Made by a program: the position numbers and the translations under genes. This document shows, one piece after another, positions 1-9,406 of a stretch of 64,000 bases of DNA. The DNA is taken from assembly GCA_038748065.1 (NCBI GenBank), contig JBCDJG010000013.1, positions 30,764 to 94,763 of the forward strand. Reading direction: 5' to 3'. The notes beneath the pieces were generated by a model, which had not been told where the DNA came from, ran no database searches, and saw only the letters and a program-made list of their open reading frames with translations. Origin of the DNA: JBCDJG01 sp038748065 (GTDB lineage Bacteria > Pseudomonadota > Gammaproteobacteria > Pseudomonadales > Halieaceae). The stretch's first letter is position 1. Every line of letters starts with the position of its first letter.

Positions 1-6
1 CACGGT

Positions 7-1521
7 TCAGACCTCGCGATCGACATATAGCGGCGGCCGCCGGCCAGCCCAGGGGAAGGCCGCTTCAATCTGGCCCGCCAGAGAAAACAATAAGGCGTCG
101 TCGCCCACACGGCCGGACAGCATAACCCCCACAGGTAGGCCCTCCGCCGACTGCGCCAGGGGGAGTGACATCGACGGCTGGCCAGACATGTTGTACAGAT
201 GCGTGAATGCAGACACCCGCTTGAAGCGCTCCGTGTAACGCGTGATATCGTCACCCTCGCGGAAATTGATTTCACCGATGGCTGGCGCCGGGGTGGCTGT
301 CACGGGCTGCAAAATGATGTCGTAGTTCTCCATGAACCGGCCCATTTCACGCCCCAGGTCGTGCATCCAGCCGAGAGCCGACACATAGTCATATTGATTC
401 CAGCCGGCGGCGGCCTCCCTGATCATAACTGTCATGGGTTCTACATCCGGAACCTCGACCGGCGTGCCCCGCGCACGCTCTATCGCTCGTAGAGAGGTTG
501 CAACACCGGCCGTCATCAGAATATTCTGAACCTCATTGAGGCGAACATAATCAAGCTCTGGAGCGGCCTCCTCCACACGATGTCCTAGTTCCTCTAGCTG
601 TTTCGCAGTTTTTAGCACCGCGTCTCGACAATCCGGATCGATAGCAACCTCAGGCTCCGTCAGGTTAAGCGCCACCCGGAGGCTGCCGGGAGGGCGTTGA
701 ACGGCAGCAAGGAATCCTCCGGCGTCCGGCAACAGCCCAAAGGGCGCGCCCGCTTCATAGCCGGCAGTGACATCCAACATCGCGGCACTGTCACGCACAG
801 AGCGCGACACGACGTGCCCGATGGACATGGCAGGGCCAGCGGCGCCGGGCGTTCGCCCACGGGTAGGCTTAAAGCCAAATACGCCACAGTGATTGGCAGG
901 AACTCGTATTGAGCCGCCACCATCTGTCGCATGAGCAACCGGCAGGATGCCTGCTGCCACGGCAGCAGCGGCTCCACCACTGGAGCCGCCAGTACTGTAA
1001 GCGGTGTTCCAGGGATTCAGGCAGTCGCCAAGGAACAAATTCTCCGTGGTCAAGGCCATGCCGTATTCTGGCGTGTTCGTCTTGCCAAAGATCACGAGAC
1101 CCGACTTCTCGTAACGCTGCACCAGCGGGCTCGTGGTTTCGGCCACCTCACCGCGATGCAACCGCGACCCCTGCGTCGTTACGGTGCCGGCAAGCGTGAC
1201 ACCCAGGTCCTTAAGTAAAAAGGGTACGCCAGTAAACAGACCCTGCGGGAGATCTCCACTGCAGGCAGCACGTGCCCGTTCATAGTGCTTTGCTGTAACA
1301 GCGTTAATCGCGGGATTGATTAGCTCTGTCCTGCGAATTGCTTCATCGAGAAGCTCCGCTGCGCTTACATGGCCCAAGCGCACGTTCTCGGCCATGCCCA
1401 GGGCATCCGAATCGGCATAGAGCGCCGCGACATCCGACGGCTCTGCGACTGAGCGCCCGGCGAGCGCGGCCGACGCCGCCAAAAGGGACAGACGATTAAA
1501 GTCTCTGCGCCCCAAGATCAT
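7..1521 (-). CDS. Tat-exported amidase (amidase signature family)
   Basis: Hydrolyses an amide (C-N) bond; the substrate cannot be told from sequence. The Ser-cisSer-Lys triad of the amidase signature family is visible: Lys104 in FLLKDLGV, the GGSSGG motif at residues 178-183, and Ser204 in GGGSIRVPA. The length of 504 residues is normal for the family. The N-terminus carries a twin-arginine motif (GRRDFNRLS, residues 4-12) followed by an alanine-rich hydrophobic stretch, so I infer export of the folded enzyme to the periplasm. It is the last gene of a leftward set, 33 nt after the HDAC-like gene. No strong Shine-Dalgarno sequence is seen at the ATG. The family and fold are secure; the export and the substrate are inferred. 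Confidence 0.9.
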   Translation of the reverse strand: MILGRRDFNRLSLLAASAALAGRSVAEPSDVAALYADSDALGMAENVRLGHVSAAELLDEAIRRTELINPAINAVTAKHYERARAACSGDLPQGLFTGVPFLLKDLGVTLAGTVTTQGSRLHRGEVAETTSPLVQRYEKSGLVIFGKTNTPEYGMALTTENLFLGDCLNPWNTAYSTGGSSGGAAAAVAAGILPVAHATDGGGSIRVPANHCGVFGFKPTRGRTPGAAGPAMSIGHVVSRSVRDSAAMLDVTAGYEAGAPFGLLPDAGGFLAAVQRPPGSLRVALNLTEPEVAIDPDCRDAVLKTAKQLEELGHRVEEAAPELDYVRLNEVQNILMTAGVATSLRAIERARGTPVEVPDVEPMTVMIREAAAGWNQYDYVSALGWMHDLGREMGRFMENYDIILQPVTATPAPAIGEINFREGDDITRYTERFKRVSAFTHLYNMSGQPSMSLPLAQSAEGLPVGVMLSGRVGDDALLFSLAGQIEAAFPWAGRRPPLYVDREV

Positions 1522-1554
1522 TCTATTACAGCCCCACAGGTCAACTGGCCTGCT

Positions 1555-2661
1555 TCATGGCAGCGCCTCCACCATGTCGTCGATCCACGCCTTCTGGAAG
1601 GCAAGCGCGCGGTCACAGGGCTGCTGCAAGCCAAAGAATGCAATTTCCGGATCTTCAACCAGGGGATCACCCCCGCTCAGGGTCTCTACAATGGCCTGCC
1701 CGCAAAAAGGCACATAGGCTTCGGAATAACCGCCCTCGTGCACAATAGCCAGCTTGCCGCCGCAGTAGCGCTCTGCCACCCCCATCAGCATGGATGTCAT
1801 TGCTCGGTAGCTGTCACTGTGAAGCAGCTGGCGGGCCAGTGGGTCTGTTGCATTGGCATCCAGGCCGCTGGCCACAACGATCAATTCCGGCTCAAACCCT
1901 TCAAGCGCCGGCACTACCAGTTTTTCCATGGCGTATACATAGCACTCATGGCCACTACCCGCGGGGAGTGGCACATTCAGGTTATAGCCCTGACCCGCAG
2001 CGCTGCCCTGGTCTTCGAAACCGCTGTAGCCGGGTGGGAAGCAGCGGTCCTGGTGAATGGAAATCGTCAGTACGTCGTCGCGCTCATAAAAAATCGACTG
2101 AGTACCATTACCGTGATGCACGTCCCAGTCCACTACCGCCACACGGCCAATGCCGTATCGCGCCTTAACCGCCTCAATGGCAATTGGAATATTGGCCAGC
2201 AGACAAAAACCCATGGGCTCATCCGCCAGGCAGTGATGCCCCGCCGGGCGGCACAGGGCGTAGGCGTTATCCGCTGCGCCGGTGACCACGGCATCGAGCG
2301 CTGCTATGGCAAGGCCCGTGGACAGCGTGGCTATTTCAAAGCCGCCTTTAGAAAACGGCGCAAAGGTACCTAACTCGCCGCCATTTTCGTCACTGAGCGC
2401 CTTGAACTTATCGATGTACTCAGGCGGGTGAACGCGCATCAGGTCTTCGCGCGTAGCTGGCTGGGCTGATTGCACGGTCACCCGCGCATCGAGGCCGGAG
2501 GCGCGGATCAGGTTGAGAATACGCCGCTTGGAGCCAGGGGTATCAGCGCCATAACTCCCTGCAGGCGGCTCGACCCATTCACCGAGTGGCATGAACAGCG
2601 ATTGCACGCCGGTGCTGTGCCAGAAGGTCCGCTCGTCCGAGTAAAAATGTGTTCTATTCAT
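1555..2661 (-). CDS. Histone deacetylase-family / acetylpolyamine amidohydrolase-like protein
   Basis: A zinc-dependent deacetylase of the arginase/deacetylase fold. The HH pair (RPAGHHC, residues 140-146), the zinc-binding DWDVHHGNGTQ block (residues 178-188) and the downstream VASGLDAN segment with the second aspartate are all present. Bacterial members act on acetylpolyamines or other N-acetylated small molecules rather than histones. Being next to an amidase, within 11 kb of amine-oxidising genes, this protein may deacetylate an N-acetylated amine. I chose the ATG at 2661; a GTG six bases upstream is also possible. A terminator separates it from the upstream TonB receptor gene, so it probably has its own promoter or depends on read-through. 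Confidence 0.88.
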   Translation of the reverse strand: MNRTHFYSDERTFWHSTGVQSLFMPLGEWVEPPAGSYGADTPGSKRRILNLIRASGLDARVTVQSAQPATREDLMRVHPPEYIDKFKALSDENGGELGTFAPFSKGGFEIATLSTGLAIAALDAVVTGAADNAYALCRPAGHHCLADEPMGFCLLANIPIAIEAVKARYGIGRVAVVDWDVHHGNGTQSIFYERDDVLTISIHQDRCFPPGYSGFEDQGSAAGQGYNLNVPLPAGSGHECYVYAMEKLVVPALEGFEPELIVVASGLDANATDPLARQLLHSDSYRAMTSMLMGVAERYCGGKLAIVHEGGYSEAYVPFCGQAIVETLSGGDPLVEDPEIAFFGLQQPCDRALAFQKAWIDDMVEALP

Positions 2662-2681
2662 AACCACTGTCTCGCGAATAT

Positions 2682-2705
2682 AAAAAAGGGCTCCGTGTGG
2701 AGCCC
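2682..2705 (-). terminator. Rho-independent terminator after the TonB receptor gene
   Basis: Read on the minus strand, a perfect 7-bp stem GGGCTCC/GGAGCCC with an ACAC loop is followed by six T residues. It starts 30 nt after the receptor stop codon and ends about 20 nt before the HDAC-like start. The other orientation lacks a T tract. Confidence 0.8.
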
Positions 2706-2735
2706 AGGCTTGAGGGAGTCAGGAGATCAATACCC

Positions 2736-5177
2736 TCACTGTGCAAAGTTGTAGCTAAAGGTTAGCCCATAGGTGCGCGGCATGCCGTAAGAGCGCACGA
2801 AAGGACCGTTACCGCCGACATAGGCCGAGGGAAAGTAGTCTTCGTCTGTCACGTTGCGAGACCAGAGCAAGGCACGCCACTTGCCGTCCTGCGAACCCAA
2901 CGACAGGCGCAAATTCGCCAACGTGTAGCTATCGGTTGCCTCTTCGGGTCGCACGCCACCGGTCGTCTCATCCGTGTAGTTAACGTCGCCGGCGACCTCC
3001 ATGACCAGCGTGTCACCCACCGGCCATGAGTAGCTGACCAGCGCCTGAGCAGATAACTCCGGCGCCTGCGGAAGTTCCGCCCCGGAGACGTCGCGCGTAA
3101 CCGTCTCAGGCCAGACGCTGGCATCCTGATCCACGGCGTCCCACTCCGTGATCTCCGTGTCAAGGTAAGCGACACCCAGGTTGAACTGCAGGCGATCTGT
3201 CACCAGCCACTGCATATCCAACTCGGCGCCGTAGATCTCTGACTCCGGCACGTTCGTCAGGCCGGAAATGTTCCCCACAAAGGTCACCGCGGCATCGATT
3301 TCCTGCTTGTCTTCATAGTCATAGAAAAAGGCTGCCGCATTGAGCTGCATGCTGCCGTCAAGCAGCGTCATCTTGGCACCCAGCTCGTAAGACGTTAACT
3401 CCTCTTCTTCGTAAGGCCCGAGCTGCTGCGTGGTGTTGGAATTAGCCCCGTTAAAGCCACCAGACTTGACGCCCGTCGAAATCATGCCATACAGCAGGAT
3501 GTCGTCATTTAGCGCGTAGTCCAGACCGACCTTCCACATGAACATGTCGGTATCGAGTGAATCCTCAAACACCTGGAAGGCGTCATTGATGTCAGGCGTA
3601 CCCAGCAGGTTGAAGATATAGTTCGGCGAGCTGGGGTCGTCATTGATCGTGCCGCAGTCACCCGGCCCCAGCTTCGAGCCGAACTGTGCGTTCAGAAAAC
3701 CTGCCAGGCTGCCATCATTAGCCACGAAGGTACAACCGGACCAGTCTCGCTCCTCTTCGGTGTAGCGGGCGCCTAGCGTGAGGCGCCAGTCTTCGGTAAA
3801 GCTCCATTCCACGTGGCCAAAAATCGCAGCCGACGTGGTGTCCTGCTCATACTTCGTATCCAACTGGCGAATCGGTGTACCAGAGAAAAGGTCAACACCC
3901 CAGGGAATAGAGCCAACGCCAAACACCGAATCCGACATAAAATACTTGTAAAACTCATCCATCTCGTCATCGGAGTAGTAAAGGCCGCCGACCCAGGTCA
4001 CCGAATCGGTCTGACCGGACAAGCGTAGTTCCTGCGAGAAAACCTTGAGGTCGGTCGTATTGATATTGCTGGAGTCGTTAAAGAAACCGCCGTCCCAGTC
4101 GTTGGCTTCTTCACGCTCGAAGTCGTTGTAACCGGTGACAGACGTCAATGTCATCGTGTCGGAAATCTCCCATTCCAGACGCGCTGAGAAACCCAGTAAT
4201 TCGTTATCGCGTTGCGGCCTTAGATCGAAGCGATCGCCCGTGATCGGGCTGGTATAACTGTTGGTCCAATCCGCCGCCGTGTTATCGTCGGTTGAGTACC
4301 ATGGCGGCGTTTCGCCCTCGAAGAAAAACTCCTCAAGGGGCGTGTAGGGATTGCGGAAAGTGCTCAGACCCTCATCGGTGCCATCGTAGGATGAGTTCGC
4401 GCGATTTTCCGATTCATCCGTAATGTAGTGGCCGATCAGCATCAGGCTCACCGTATCGGTGAAGTCGAAGTTGACGATACCTCGAACGGCTGTCGCATCC
4501 TTCTCACCCAACTCGTCGCTTCGCGTAGTGCTTTCCTGCCACCCTTCGTTAGACTGCACCGTCCGCATTGCCAATCGACCCTGGGCAAAATCGCTACCCC
4601 CGGTCACGTAACCTTCAAACTCATAGGTTTCAAAATTGGCGATCGTTGCAATAACACCGGCATCGAACTCCTTGGTCGGCTTGTTGCTGATAAAGTTGAT
4701 CTGGCCTGCTGTGGTGTTTCGTCCGTAGAGATCGCCCTGGGGGCCCTTCAGGACCTCGACTCTTTCGGTATCAAACACCAAGCCGCGCGTCATCACCGTG
4801 TAAGGCATGGCGACCTCATCGAAGTAGATGCCAACGGTAGACGAGGCTGCAGTGGAGTAATCCTGAAAGCCAACGCCGCGAATGGTGTATAGCGGAACGC
4901 CCGTTGCGGCGGTTTCGTTGACCGTTAGCCCAGGCGTGTACTGCGCAATATCCTCAGCAGTCAGAACGCCAAGGTCGCGAATCTGATCGCCCGTAAAAGC
5001 ATTGATGGTAATACCAACATCGTTTGCGCTCTGAGAGCGCTTCTGGGCGGTCACCAGAACCTCCTCAAGCTGCGCCTGCTGCGCAGAGACCTGGGCGGCA
5101 CCGCCGAGACTGGCCATGATGACCGCTGTGCTGATGGTGGTTCGGAGTAACGGACTACCCGTGTTGCTAGTGTGCAT
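2736..5177 (-). CDS. TonB-dependent outer-membrane receptor
   Basis: Active importer of a scarce or bulky ligand across the outer membrane, powered by TonB-ExbBD. The protein (813 residues from the chosen start) has a signal peptide ending near VSAQQ, a mature N-terminus EEVLVTAQKRSQSANDVGI typical of the TonB-box/plug region, a plug domain with RVEVLKGPQG, and a long beta-barrel ending in an aromatic-rich C-terminus (FSYNFAQ). The ATG at 5177 is preceded by GAGGGAG eight bases upstream; a longer reading frame begins nine codons earlier but lacks such a site. It is followed by a terminator. Such receptors in oligotrophic gammaproteobacteria often import sterols, aromatics or oligomers as well as siderophores; the ligand here is unknown. 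Neighbouring amidases suggest an amide-containing substrate, which is inference. Confidence 0.93.
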   Translation of the reverse strand: MHTSNTGSPLLRTTISTAVIMASLGGAAQVSAQQAQLEEVLVTAQKRSQSANDVGITINAFTGDQIRDLGVLTAEDIAQYTPGLTVNETAATGVPLYTIRGVGFQDYSTAASSTVGIYFDEVAMPYTVMTRGLVFDTERVEVLKGPQGDLYGRNTTAGQINFISNKPTKEFDAGVIATIANFETYEFEGYVTGGSDFAQGRLAMRTVQSNEGWQESTTRSDELGEKDATAVRGIVNFDFTDTVSLMLIGHYITDESENRANSSYDGTDEGLSTFRNPYTPLEEFFFEGETPPWYSTDDNTAADWTNSYTSPITGDRFDLRPQRDNELLGFSARLEWEISDTMTLTSVTGYNDFEREEANDWDGGFFNDSSNINTTDLKVFSQELRLSGQTDSVTWVGGLYYSDDEMDEFYKYFMSDSVFGVGSIPWGVDLFSGTPIRQLDTKYEQDTTSAAIFGHVEWSFTEDWRLTLGARYTEEERDWSGCTFVANDGSLAGFLNAQFGSKLGPGDCGTINDDPSSPNYIFNLLGTPDINDAFQVFEDSLDTDMFMWKVGLDYALNDDILLYGMISTGVKSGGFNGANSNTTQQLGPYEEEELTSYELGAKMTLLDGSMQLNAAAFFYDYEDKQEIDAAVTFVGNISGLTNVPESEIYGAELDMQWLVTDRLQFNLGVAYLDTEITEWDAVDQDASVWPETVTRDVSGAELPQAPELSAQALVSYSWPVGDTLVMEVAGDVNYTDETTGGVRPEEATDSYTLANLRLSLGSQDGKWRALLWSRNVTDEDYFPSAYVGGNGPFVRSYGMPRTYGLTFSYNFAQ

Positions 5178-5485
5178 AAAACAGACTCCCTCGAGTGGCA
5201 TCATCTACCAGATGGTTTATTAGTATGCGTCGTGCCGACGTTCTATCGCAGCGGCTTGCTTGAATACTACCCAGCGCGGTTGAAAGCGCTTTGACAAAAC
5301 TGGCCAACGCATTGACGGTTCCTGTCAGGGTGCGCACACTTTTGCTCGGATGAGCCTGCGGTCAAGGGTTTGACCACTTATGTCAACCCTTGCCCTGCAC
5401 CTCCGCCTATCATGCAATGGCAACGGTGAATAAGCCGCCGACTACTGCAGCAGAAATAAAAAAGGGCTTAACAAGGAAGAGCGCT
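5178..5485. promoter_or_regulatory. 308-bp divergent intergenic region between receptor and amidase genes
   Basis: Holds no convincing gene. It should contain promoters for the leftward receptor gene and the rightward amidase gene, but I could not identify clear -35/-10 pairs. Two inverted repeats sit at its right side: GGTCAA/TTGACC (5360-5375) and CAAGGGTT/AACCCTTG (5363-5392). Confidence 0.5.
5363..5392. repeat. Inverted repeat CAAGGGTT/AACCCTTG
   Basis: Perfect 8-bp arms at 5363-5370 and 5385-5392 with a 14-nt loop, overlapping a second small inverted repeat GGTCAA-GGGT-TTGACC at 5360-5375. It lies about 95 nt upstream of the preferred amidase start. It could be an operator or an mRNA hairpin; function is unknown. 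Confidence 0.35.
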
Positions 5486-6952
5486 ATGGTCGCCCACTCC
5501 GGCAGTGACGCGAAAGACGAAGTAGAAAACCCATCCGAAGGCCTGGTATTTCAAAGCGCATCGCAACTTGCCAGGCGCATCGCAGTGGGCGATCTATCGG
5601 CAAGAGAGGTGATGCTGGCCTTCCTGGCCCGTATCGACCAATGCAACCCGCGCGTCAACGCTATTTGCACGCGCATCCCGGACGAGGACGCATTGGCGCT
5701 TGCCGATCAGGCGGATGCGGCTCGACGCCGAGGTGACGCCCTCGGTCCTTTACACGGACTGCCGCTAGCGGTGAAGGACCTTGCACTGACCAAGGGCATC
5801 CGGACCACCATGGGGTCAAGGATTTTCGCCGACAACGTGCCAACAGAAGATGGACTGATGGTACAGCGTCTCAAGCAGGCAGGCGCCCTCATTATCGGCA
5901 AGACCAATACCCCCGAATTTGGCACCGGCTCACAGACCTTTAACGACGTCTTCGGTGCCACGCGAAACCCCTACGACCTGAGCAAAACCGCCGGCGGTAG
6001 CAGTGGCGGCGCTGCCGCCGCGCTGGCCTGCAACATGCTCCCCATCGCAGACGGCAGCGACATGGGCGGCTCTTTGCGCAACCCGGCGGCCTTTTGCAAC
6101 GTGGTTGGCTTGCGGCCGTCTCTTGGGCGGGTTCCTACTTGGCCAAATCCCATGATTTGGCAGTCGCGTCTTGGCGTGGAGGGTCCCATGGCGAGAAACG
6201 TTAGCGACTGTGCCTTGCTGCTGTCTGTACAGGCTGGTCCCGACGAGCGAGATCCACTTTCCCTGCGCGAAGCAGGCCCTGTCTTCCGCCAGCCACTGCA
6301 CCGGGACTTCAGCGGCGCCCGCGTCGGCTGGACCCGGGACCTGGGTTTTCTCCCGGTGGAGAGCTGCGTCATCAATGCATTCTCCGCTGCGCTGCCTACC
6401 TGGGAGGCGATGGGTTGCACGCTCGAGGAGCAGAGTCCTTCACTGCAGGGGGCCATGGACGCATTCAAAACCTTACGTGCCTCCTACTACGCAGAATTTG
6501 GTGCGCCGCTGCTTCAGGAACATCGGCACCTTATGAAGGATACGGTGATCGAAAACATTGAGGATGGCCTACGCCTGACAGGCTCGGACATCACCCGCGC
6601 CGATGCGCTTCGCTCGCAGCTCTACCAGGCCTGCCTCGGCTTCTTCGAGCACTATGACTATCTCATTCTGCCCAGCACCCAGGTCCAGCCCTTCGACGTT
6701 GACCTTGATTGGGTGCGCCAAATTGGCTCTCAGACCCTCGAGAGCTACTTGGATTGGATGTCCATTGCTTGCATTATCAGCCTGTTCGGCCTGCCGGCGA
6801 TCTCTGTGCCCGCAGGCTTTACACCGGCGGGTCTTCCAGTCGGGCTGCAGATTGTCGGCCGCCCCCGGGATGACCTAGGCGTGTTGCAGGCAGCCTTTGC
6901 CTTCGAGCAAGCCACGCAGTTCGCAACTCGGCGTCCAGAGCTCTCGGCTTAG
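5486..6952 (+). CDS. Cytosolic amidase (amidase signature family)
   Basis: Second amidase-signature enzyme of the window. From the chosen start it has 488 residues, with Lys97 (LPLAVKDLAL), the GGSSGG motif at residues 170-175 and the nucleophile Ser196 (DMGGSLRNPA), so the full triad is present. No export signal is seen, unlike the Tat-exported homologue at the left edge. The frame is open back to a TTG at 5390, but the ATG at 5486 has AAGGAAG six bases upstream and is the best start. The stop overlaps the end of the convergent AraC gene by 4 bp. The likely role is hydrolysis of an amide released or imported by the neighbouring genes; the substrate is not known. Confidence 0.9.
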   Translation: MVAHSGSDAKDEVENPSEGLVFQSASQLARRIAVGDLSAREVMLAFLARIDQCNPRVNAICTRIPDEDALALADQADAARRRGDALGPLHGLPLAVKDLALTKGIRTTMGSRIFADNVPTEDGLMVQRLKQAGALIIGKTNTPEFGTGSQTFNDVFGATRNPYDLSKTAGGSSGGAAAALACNMLPIADGSDMGGSLRNPAAFCNVVGLRPSLGRVPTWPNPMIWQSRLGVEGPMARNVSDCALLLSVQAGPDERDPLSLREAGPVFRQPLHRDFSGARVGWTRDLGFLPVESCVINAFSAALPTWEAMGCTLEEQSPSLQGAMDAFKTLRASYYAEFGAPLLQEHRHLMKDTVIENIEDGLRLTGSDITRADALRSQLYQACLGFFEHYDYLILPSTQVQPFDVDLDWVRQIGSQTLESYLDWMSIACIISLFGLPAISVPAGFTPAGLPVGLQIVGRPRDDLGVLQAAFAFEQATQFATRRPELSA

Positions 6953-7971
6953 GCGCGGAACAGCTTGCGCGTCTGCTCGCGATAGTTCTGCGGGGTCAGG
7001 CCTGTCCAGGCGCGAAAGGCGCGGCTGAAGGCACTCAGCTCGGAGTAGCCGAGCTTAAAGGCGATCTCCGACAGTGAGAGTGTGGTGTGGGCGAGAAAGT
7101 ACTTGGCGTGCTTCTCGCGCGCGAGGTTCTTCGCCTCCTGGAAGCTGAACCCCTCTTCCGCCAGACGTCGACGCAGTGTCCGGGCAGAAATAGCCAGGCG
7201 CTCGGCAATTCGCTCGGCGCTATCAGAATCGACTTCCGCAGCACTCACAATTTCGCGTGCCACACGATCGATGAAACGGCCCTGTTCACTGGAGGGCGCG
7301 AAGTAGGTCTGCAGCGCGTTCGTGAGGATTTCGAACAGGAGTGCATTGCTGGTGAAACACGCCGCCTGTAAATAAGTCCGATCGAAGATGAGCTTGTTGA
7401 CGGGCTGACCGAATATGATGGGTGCCGCAAAATAGTCAACCAGGGCTGCGGCGTTTACTTCGTTGGAGTGGCTGAGCCATACCTCCTCCACCGGCATTCG
7501 CTGTCGCGTTGCCACAAACAGTGTTTGCGCGAGAAAGACCATGAGGTACTCGTTTAACTGTACACGCTCCACATCATCATCACCCAGTAGTCGTGCACAG
7601 AACTCTGCAAGCGGCTGATCGAAATCCAGACGTGTCTCGATGCCGGTATCGACGTACTTGTCATAGCGATTCAGGCATTTCAGGCTGGACTCAACCCGCG
7701 GTGCGGCCATCATGGCCATGATCAGCATGCTGGCCGCCTCATAGTGATAGTCCTGCCCCATGCGCATGCCCATACAGCTGTTGTCGCTGATTTCGGCAGC
7801 CCGTTCCAGCAGCCTGGCCACTTTATGGACCGGCACTGGCGCATCGTAGTCTTCGTCCTTCCAGGGTATATCGCAGTCCTCGAAGACCGGGCCCGGCTCT
7901 ATCTGCCGGTCCAGCAGATAGTCGCGCACGTAGGCGACGAAGCGTGAAGATAATGTGGGCTCGAACTCCAT
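6949..7971 (-). CDS. AraC-family transcriptional regulator
   Basis: DNA-binding activator of about 340 residues. The N-terminal two thirds resemble the arabinose-binding-like sensor domain of the OruR/FtrA group. The C-terminal third has two helix-turn-helix motifs; the second, SLSEIAFKLGYSELSAFSRAF, is the family hallmark, followed by WTGLTPQNYR. An ATG at 7971 and a GTG at 7992 are both possible starts; neither has a strong ribosome-binding site. It is convergent with the amidase (4-bp overlap) and may control that gene or the FAD-oxidase operon to its right. Three regulators of this group occur in the window, fitting an accessory catabolic region. Confidence 0.88.
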   Translation of the reverse strand: MEFEPTLSSRFVAYVRDYLLDRQIEPGPVFEDCDIPWKDEDYDAPVPVHKVARLLERAAEISDNSCMGMRMGQDYHYEAASMLIMAMMAAPRVESSLKCLNRYDKYVDTGIETRLDFDQPLAEFCARLLGDDDVERVQLNEYLMVFLAQTLFVATRQRMPVEEVWLSHSNEVNAAALVDYFAAPIIFGQPVNKLIFDRTYLQAACFTSNALLFEILTNALQTYFAPSSEQGRFIDRVAREIVSAAEVDSDSAERIAERLAISARTLRRRLAEEGFSFQEAKNLAREKHAKYFLAHTTLSLSEIAFKLGYSELSAFSRAFRAWTGLTPQNYREQTRKLFRA

Positions 7972-8103
7972 TGCTAGAATACTACCTATCACCTGACCCG
8001 GATCAATCTACGGCAGCGGGCAAGGCACGGCAAGGCTGGCAAGAGGAGAACATACGCAACCCGGTGAAGTCCGAGCTCGAACACAGCGCTAAATCTGGAA
8101 CAA

Positions 8104-9396
8104 CTAAAATCGACTCAGCCGGTAGGGGTCAGGATCGATAACAGGCGCTTCATTCATCACCAGATCAGCGGTGAGTTGACCCGCACCCGGCGCCACACCA
8201 AAGCCATGGCCCGAATAGCCTGTGGAAACGATCAGGCCGGGCACGGTATCGACCGGGGAAATGACAGGATCTGAATCCGGTGTCACGTCGATCAGCCCGC
8301 CCCAGCTCGCTTTGACCTCCACGCCTTTGAATACCGGCCACGCCGCTGCCAGATTCGCCATCGCCTCGTCAACGAGGTCCTGCTCCGCCGGGGGCGAGGT
8401 AATACGTTGATACTCAAAGGGCGATACACTGTCAGCCTTCCACCGCCGCTGCAGCCGCATTTCATCGACCCAATGCTTGTTCAGAGCAATGCGCATGGCG
8501 CTCTTGTTTGCTTTTAACACCGGCAGGAACTTCATACCAACTCGCGCATGGTCGAAGGTCAAAGGCGCGGTCAGCATGCCGCGCTGCATAATCGTATAGC
8601 CGCCATCGACGCGTTTTCTGAAAGAGAAGTTTGACGCACCTACGGCAATATCCGAAGGCCCATCTACGGGAGCCGTTCGAATGCCCGTTCCGATCAGTGG
8701 CAGCGTTGGGAGATCGACTCCCAGATTACCAAGGAAACGTCGTGACCAGCGCCCACTGGCCAATACCACGCCTTCACACAGGATTTCGCCGTGCTCCGTC
8801 ACGACCCCGCTCACCTTGCCGGCGGATAAAGAAAGCGTTCTCACCGCGCAGTTCTCGACCAGAATGGCACCTGCCTTCTGCGCGGCTGTTGCCAGTGCTG
8901 TAGATGCCAACATTGGCTCGGCGTAACCGTCGGTCGGATTGTACAGGCCTCCCGCCCATGTCTGCGCGGAGCCTGGCACCATCTCATCGACTTCCTTAGA
9001 AGTGATCATGCGCGAGCCGGGCGCGAAATCCTGAATACTCTCAAGCCACTTGCGATACGGTTCCAGCTCGGCCTCCTCCCGGCCGATAAACATCATCCCG
9101 GCCTGGCGATAACCGACATCCATTCCGGTGCGCTCGTGCATCTCAGACCAGAGACGTTCTGACAGCTGCGAAAGCGGCAGATCGCGCTGCGAGCGGCTCA
9201 GCTTTCGAATCCAGCCGAGGTTACGACTGGACTGCTCTCCCGCAAGCCGCCCTTTCTCGAGAACCACGACGGGAATACCCCGCTCAGCCAGGTTCAATGC
9301 CGTTGTCAGGCCGATAATGCCGCCGCCGATAACGACCACCGTGGTCTGCGGCGGAAAATCTGCCGAGGTCTGGACGGGCTTGATGATCGGTTCCAT
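8104..9396 (-). CDS. FAD-dependent amine/amino-acid oxidoreductase (DAO family)
   Basis: Oxidises an amine or amino acid at a C-N bond using FAD. The dinucleotide-binding motif VVIGGGIIGLTTALNLAERG lies at residues 21-40, followed by an acidic end of strand two (VVLEKG). The C-terminus has the family GLIVSTGYSGHGFGVAPGAG segment that closes over the flavin. At 430 residues it matches the DAO/PuuB-type oxidase group. The ATG at 9396 was chosen because upstream codons overlap the RidA gene and an AGG precedes this ATG. It lies 10 nt after the RidA stop codon. The RidA neighbour suggests an imine product. An octopine/nopaline-type or gamma-glutamyl-amine oxidase are alternatives. Confidence 0.88.
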   Translation of the reverse strand: MEPIIKPVQTSADFPPQTTVVVIGGGIIGLTTALNLAERGIPVVVLEKGRLAGEQSSRNLGWIRKLSRSQRDLPLSQLSERLWSEMHERTGMDVGYRQAGMMFIGREEAELEPYRKWLESIQDFAPGSRMITSKEVDEMVPGSAQTWAGGLYNPTDGYAEPMLASTALATAAQKAGAILVENCAVRTLSLSAGKVSGVVTEHGEILCEGVVLASGRWSRRFLGNLGVDLPTLPLIGTGIRTAPVDGPSDIAVGASNFSFRKRVDGGYTIMQRGMLTAPLTFDHARVGMKFLPVLKANKSAMRIALNKHWVDEMRLQRRWKADSVSPFEYQRITSPPAEQDLVDEAMANLAAAWPVFKGVEVKASWGGLIDVTPDSDPVISPVDTVPGLIVSTGYSGHGFGVAPGAGQLTADLVMNEAPVIDPDPYRLSRF

Positions 9397-9406
9397 TATT
9401 GCTGAC

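Noticed and set aside
1738..2373. Long plus-strand open frame inside the HDAC-like gene
   Set aside because: It is antisense to a well-supported gene and its translation has no recognisable domain; it is a shadow of the high-GC coding strand.
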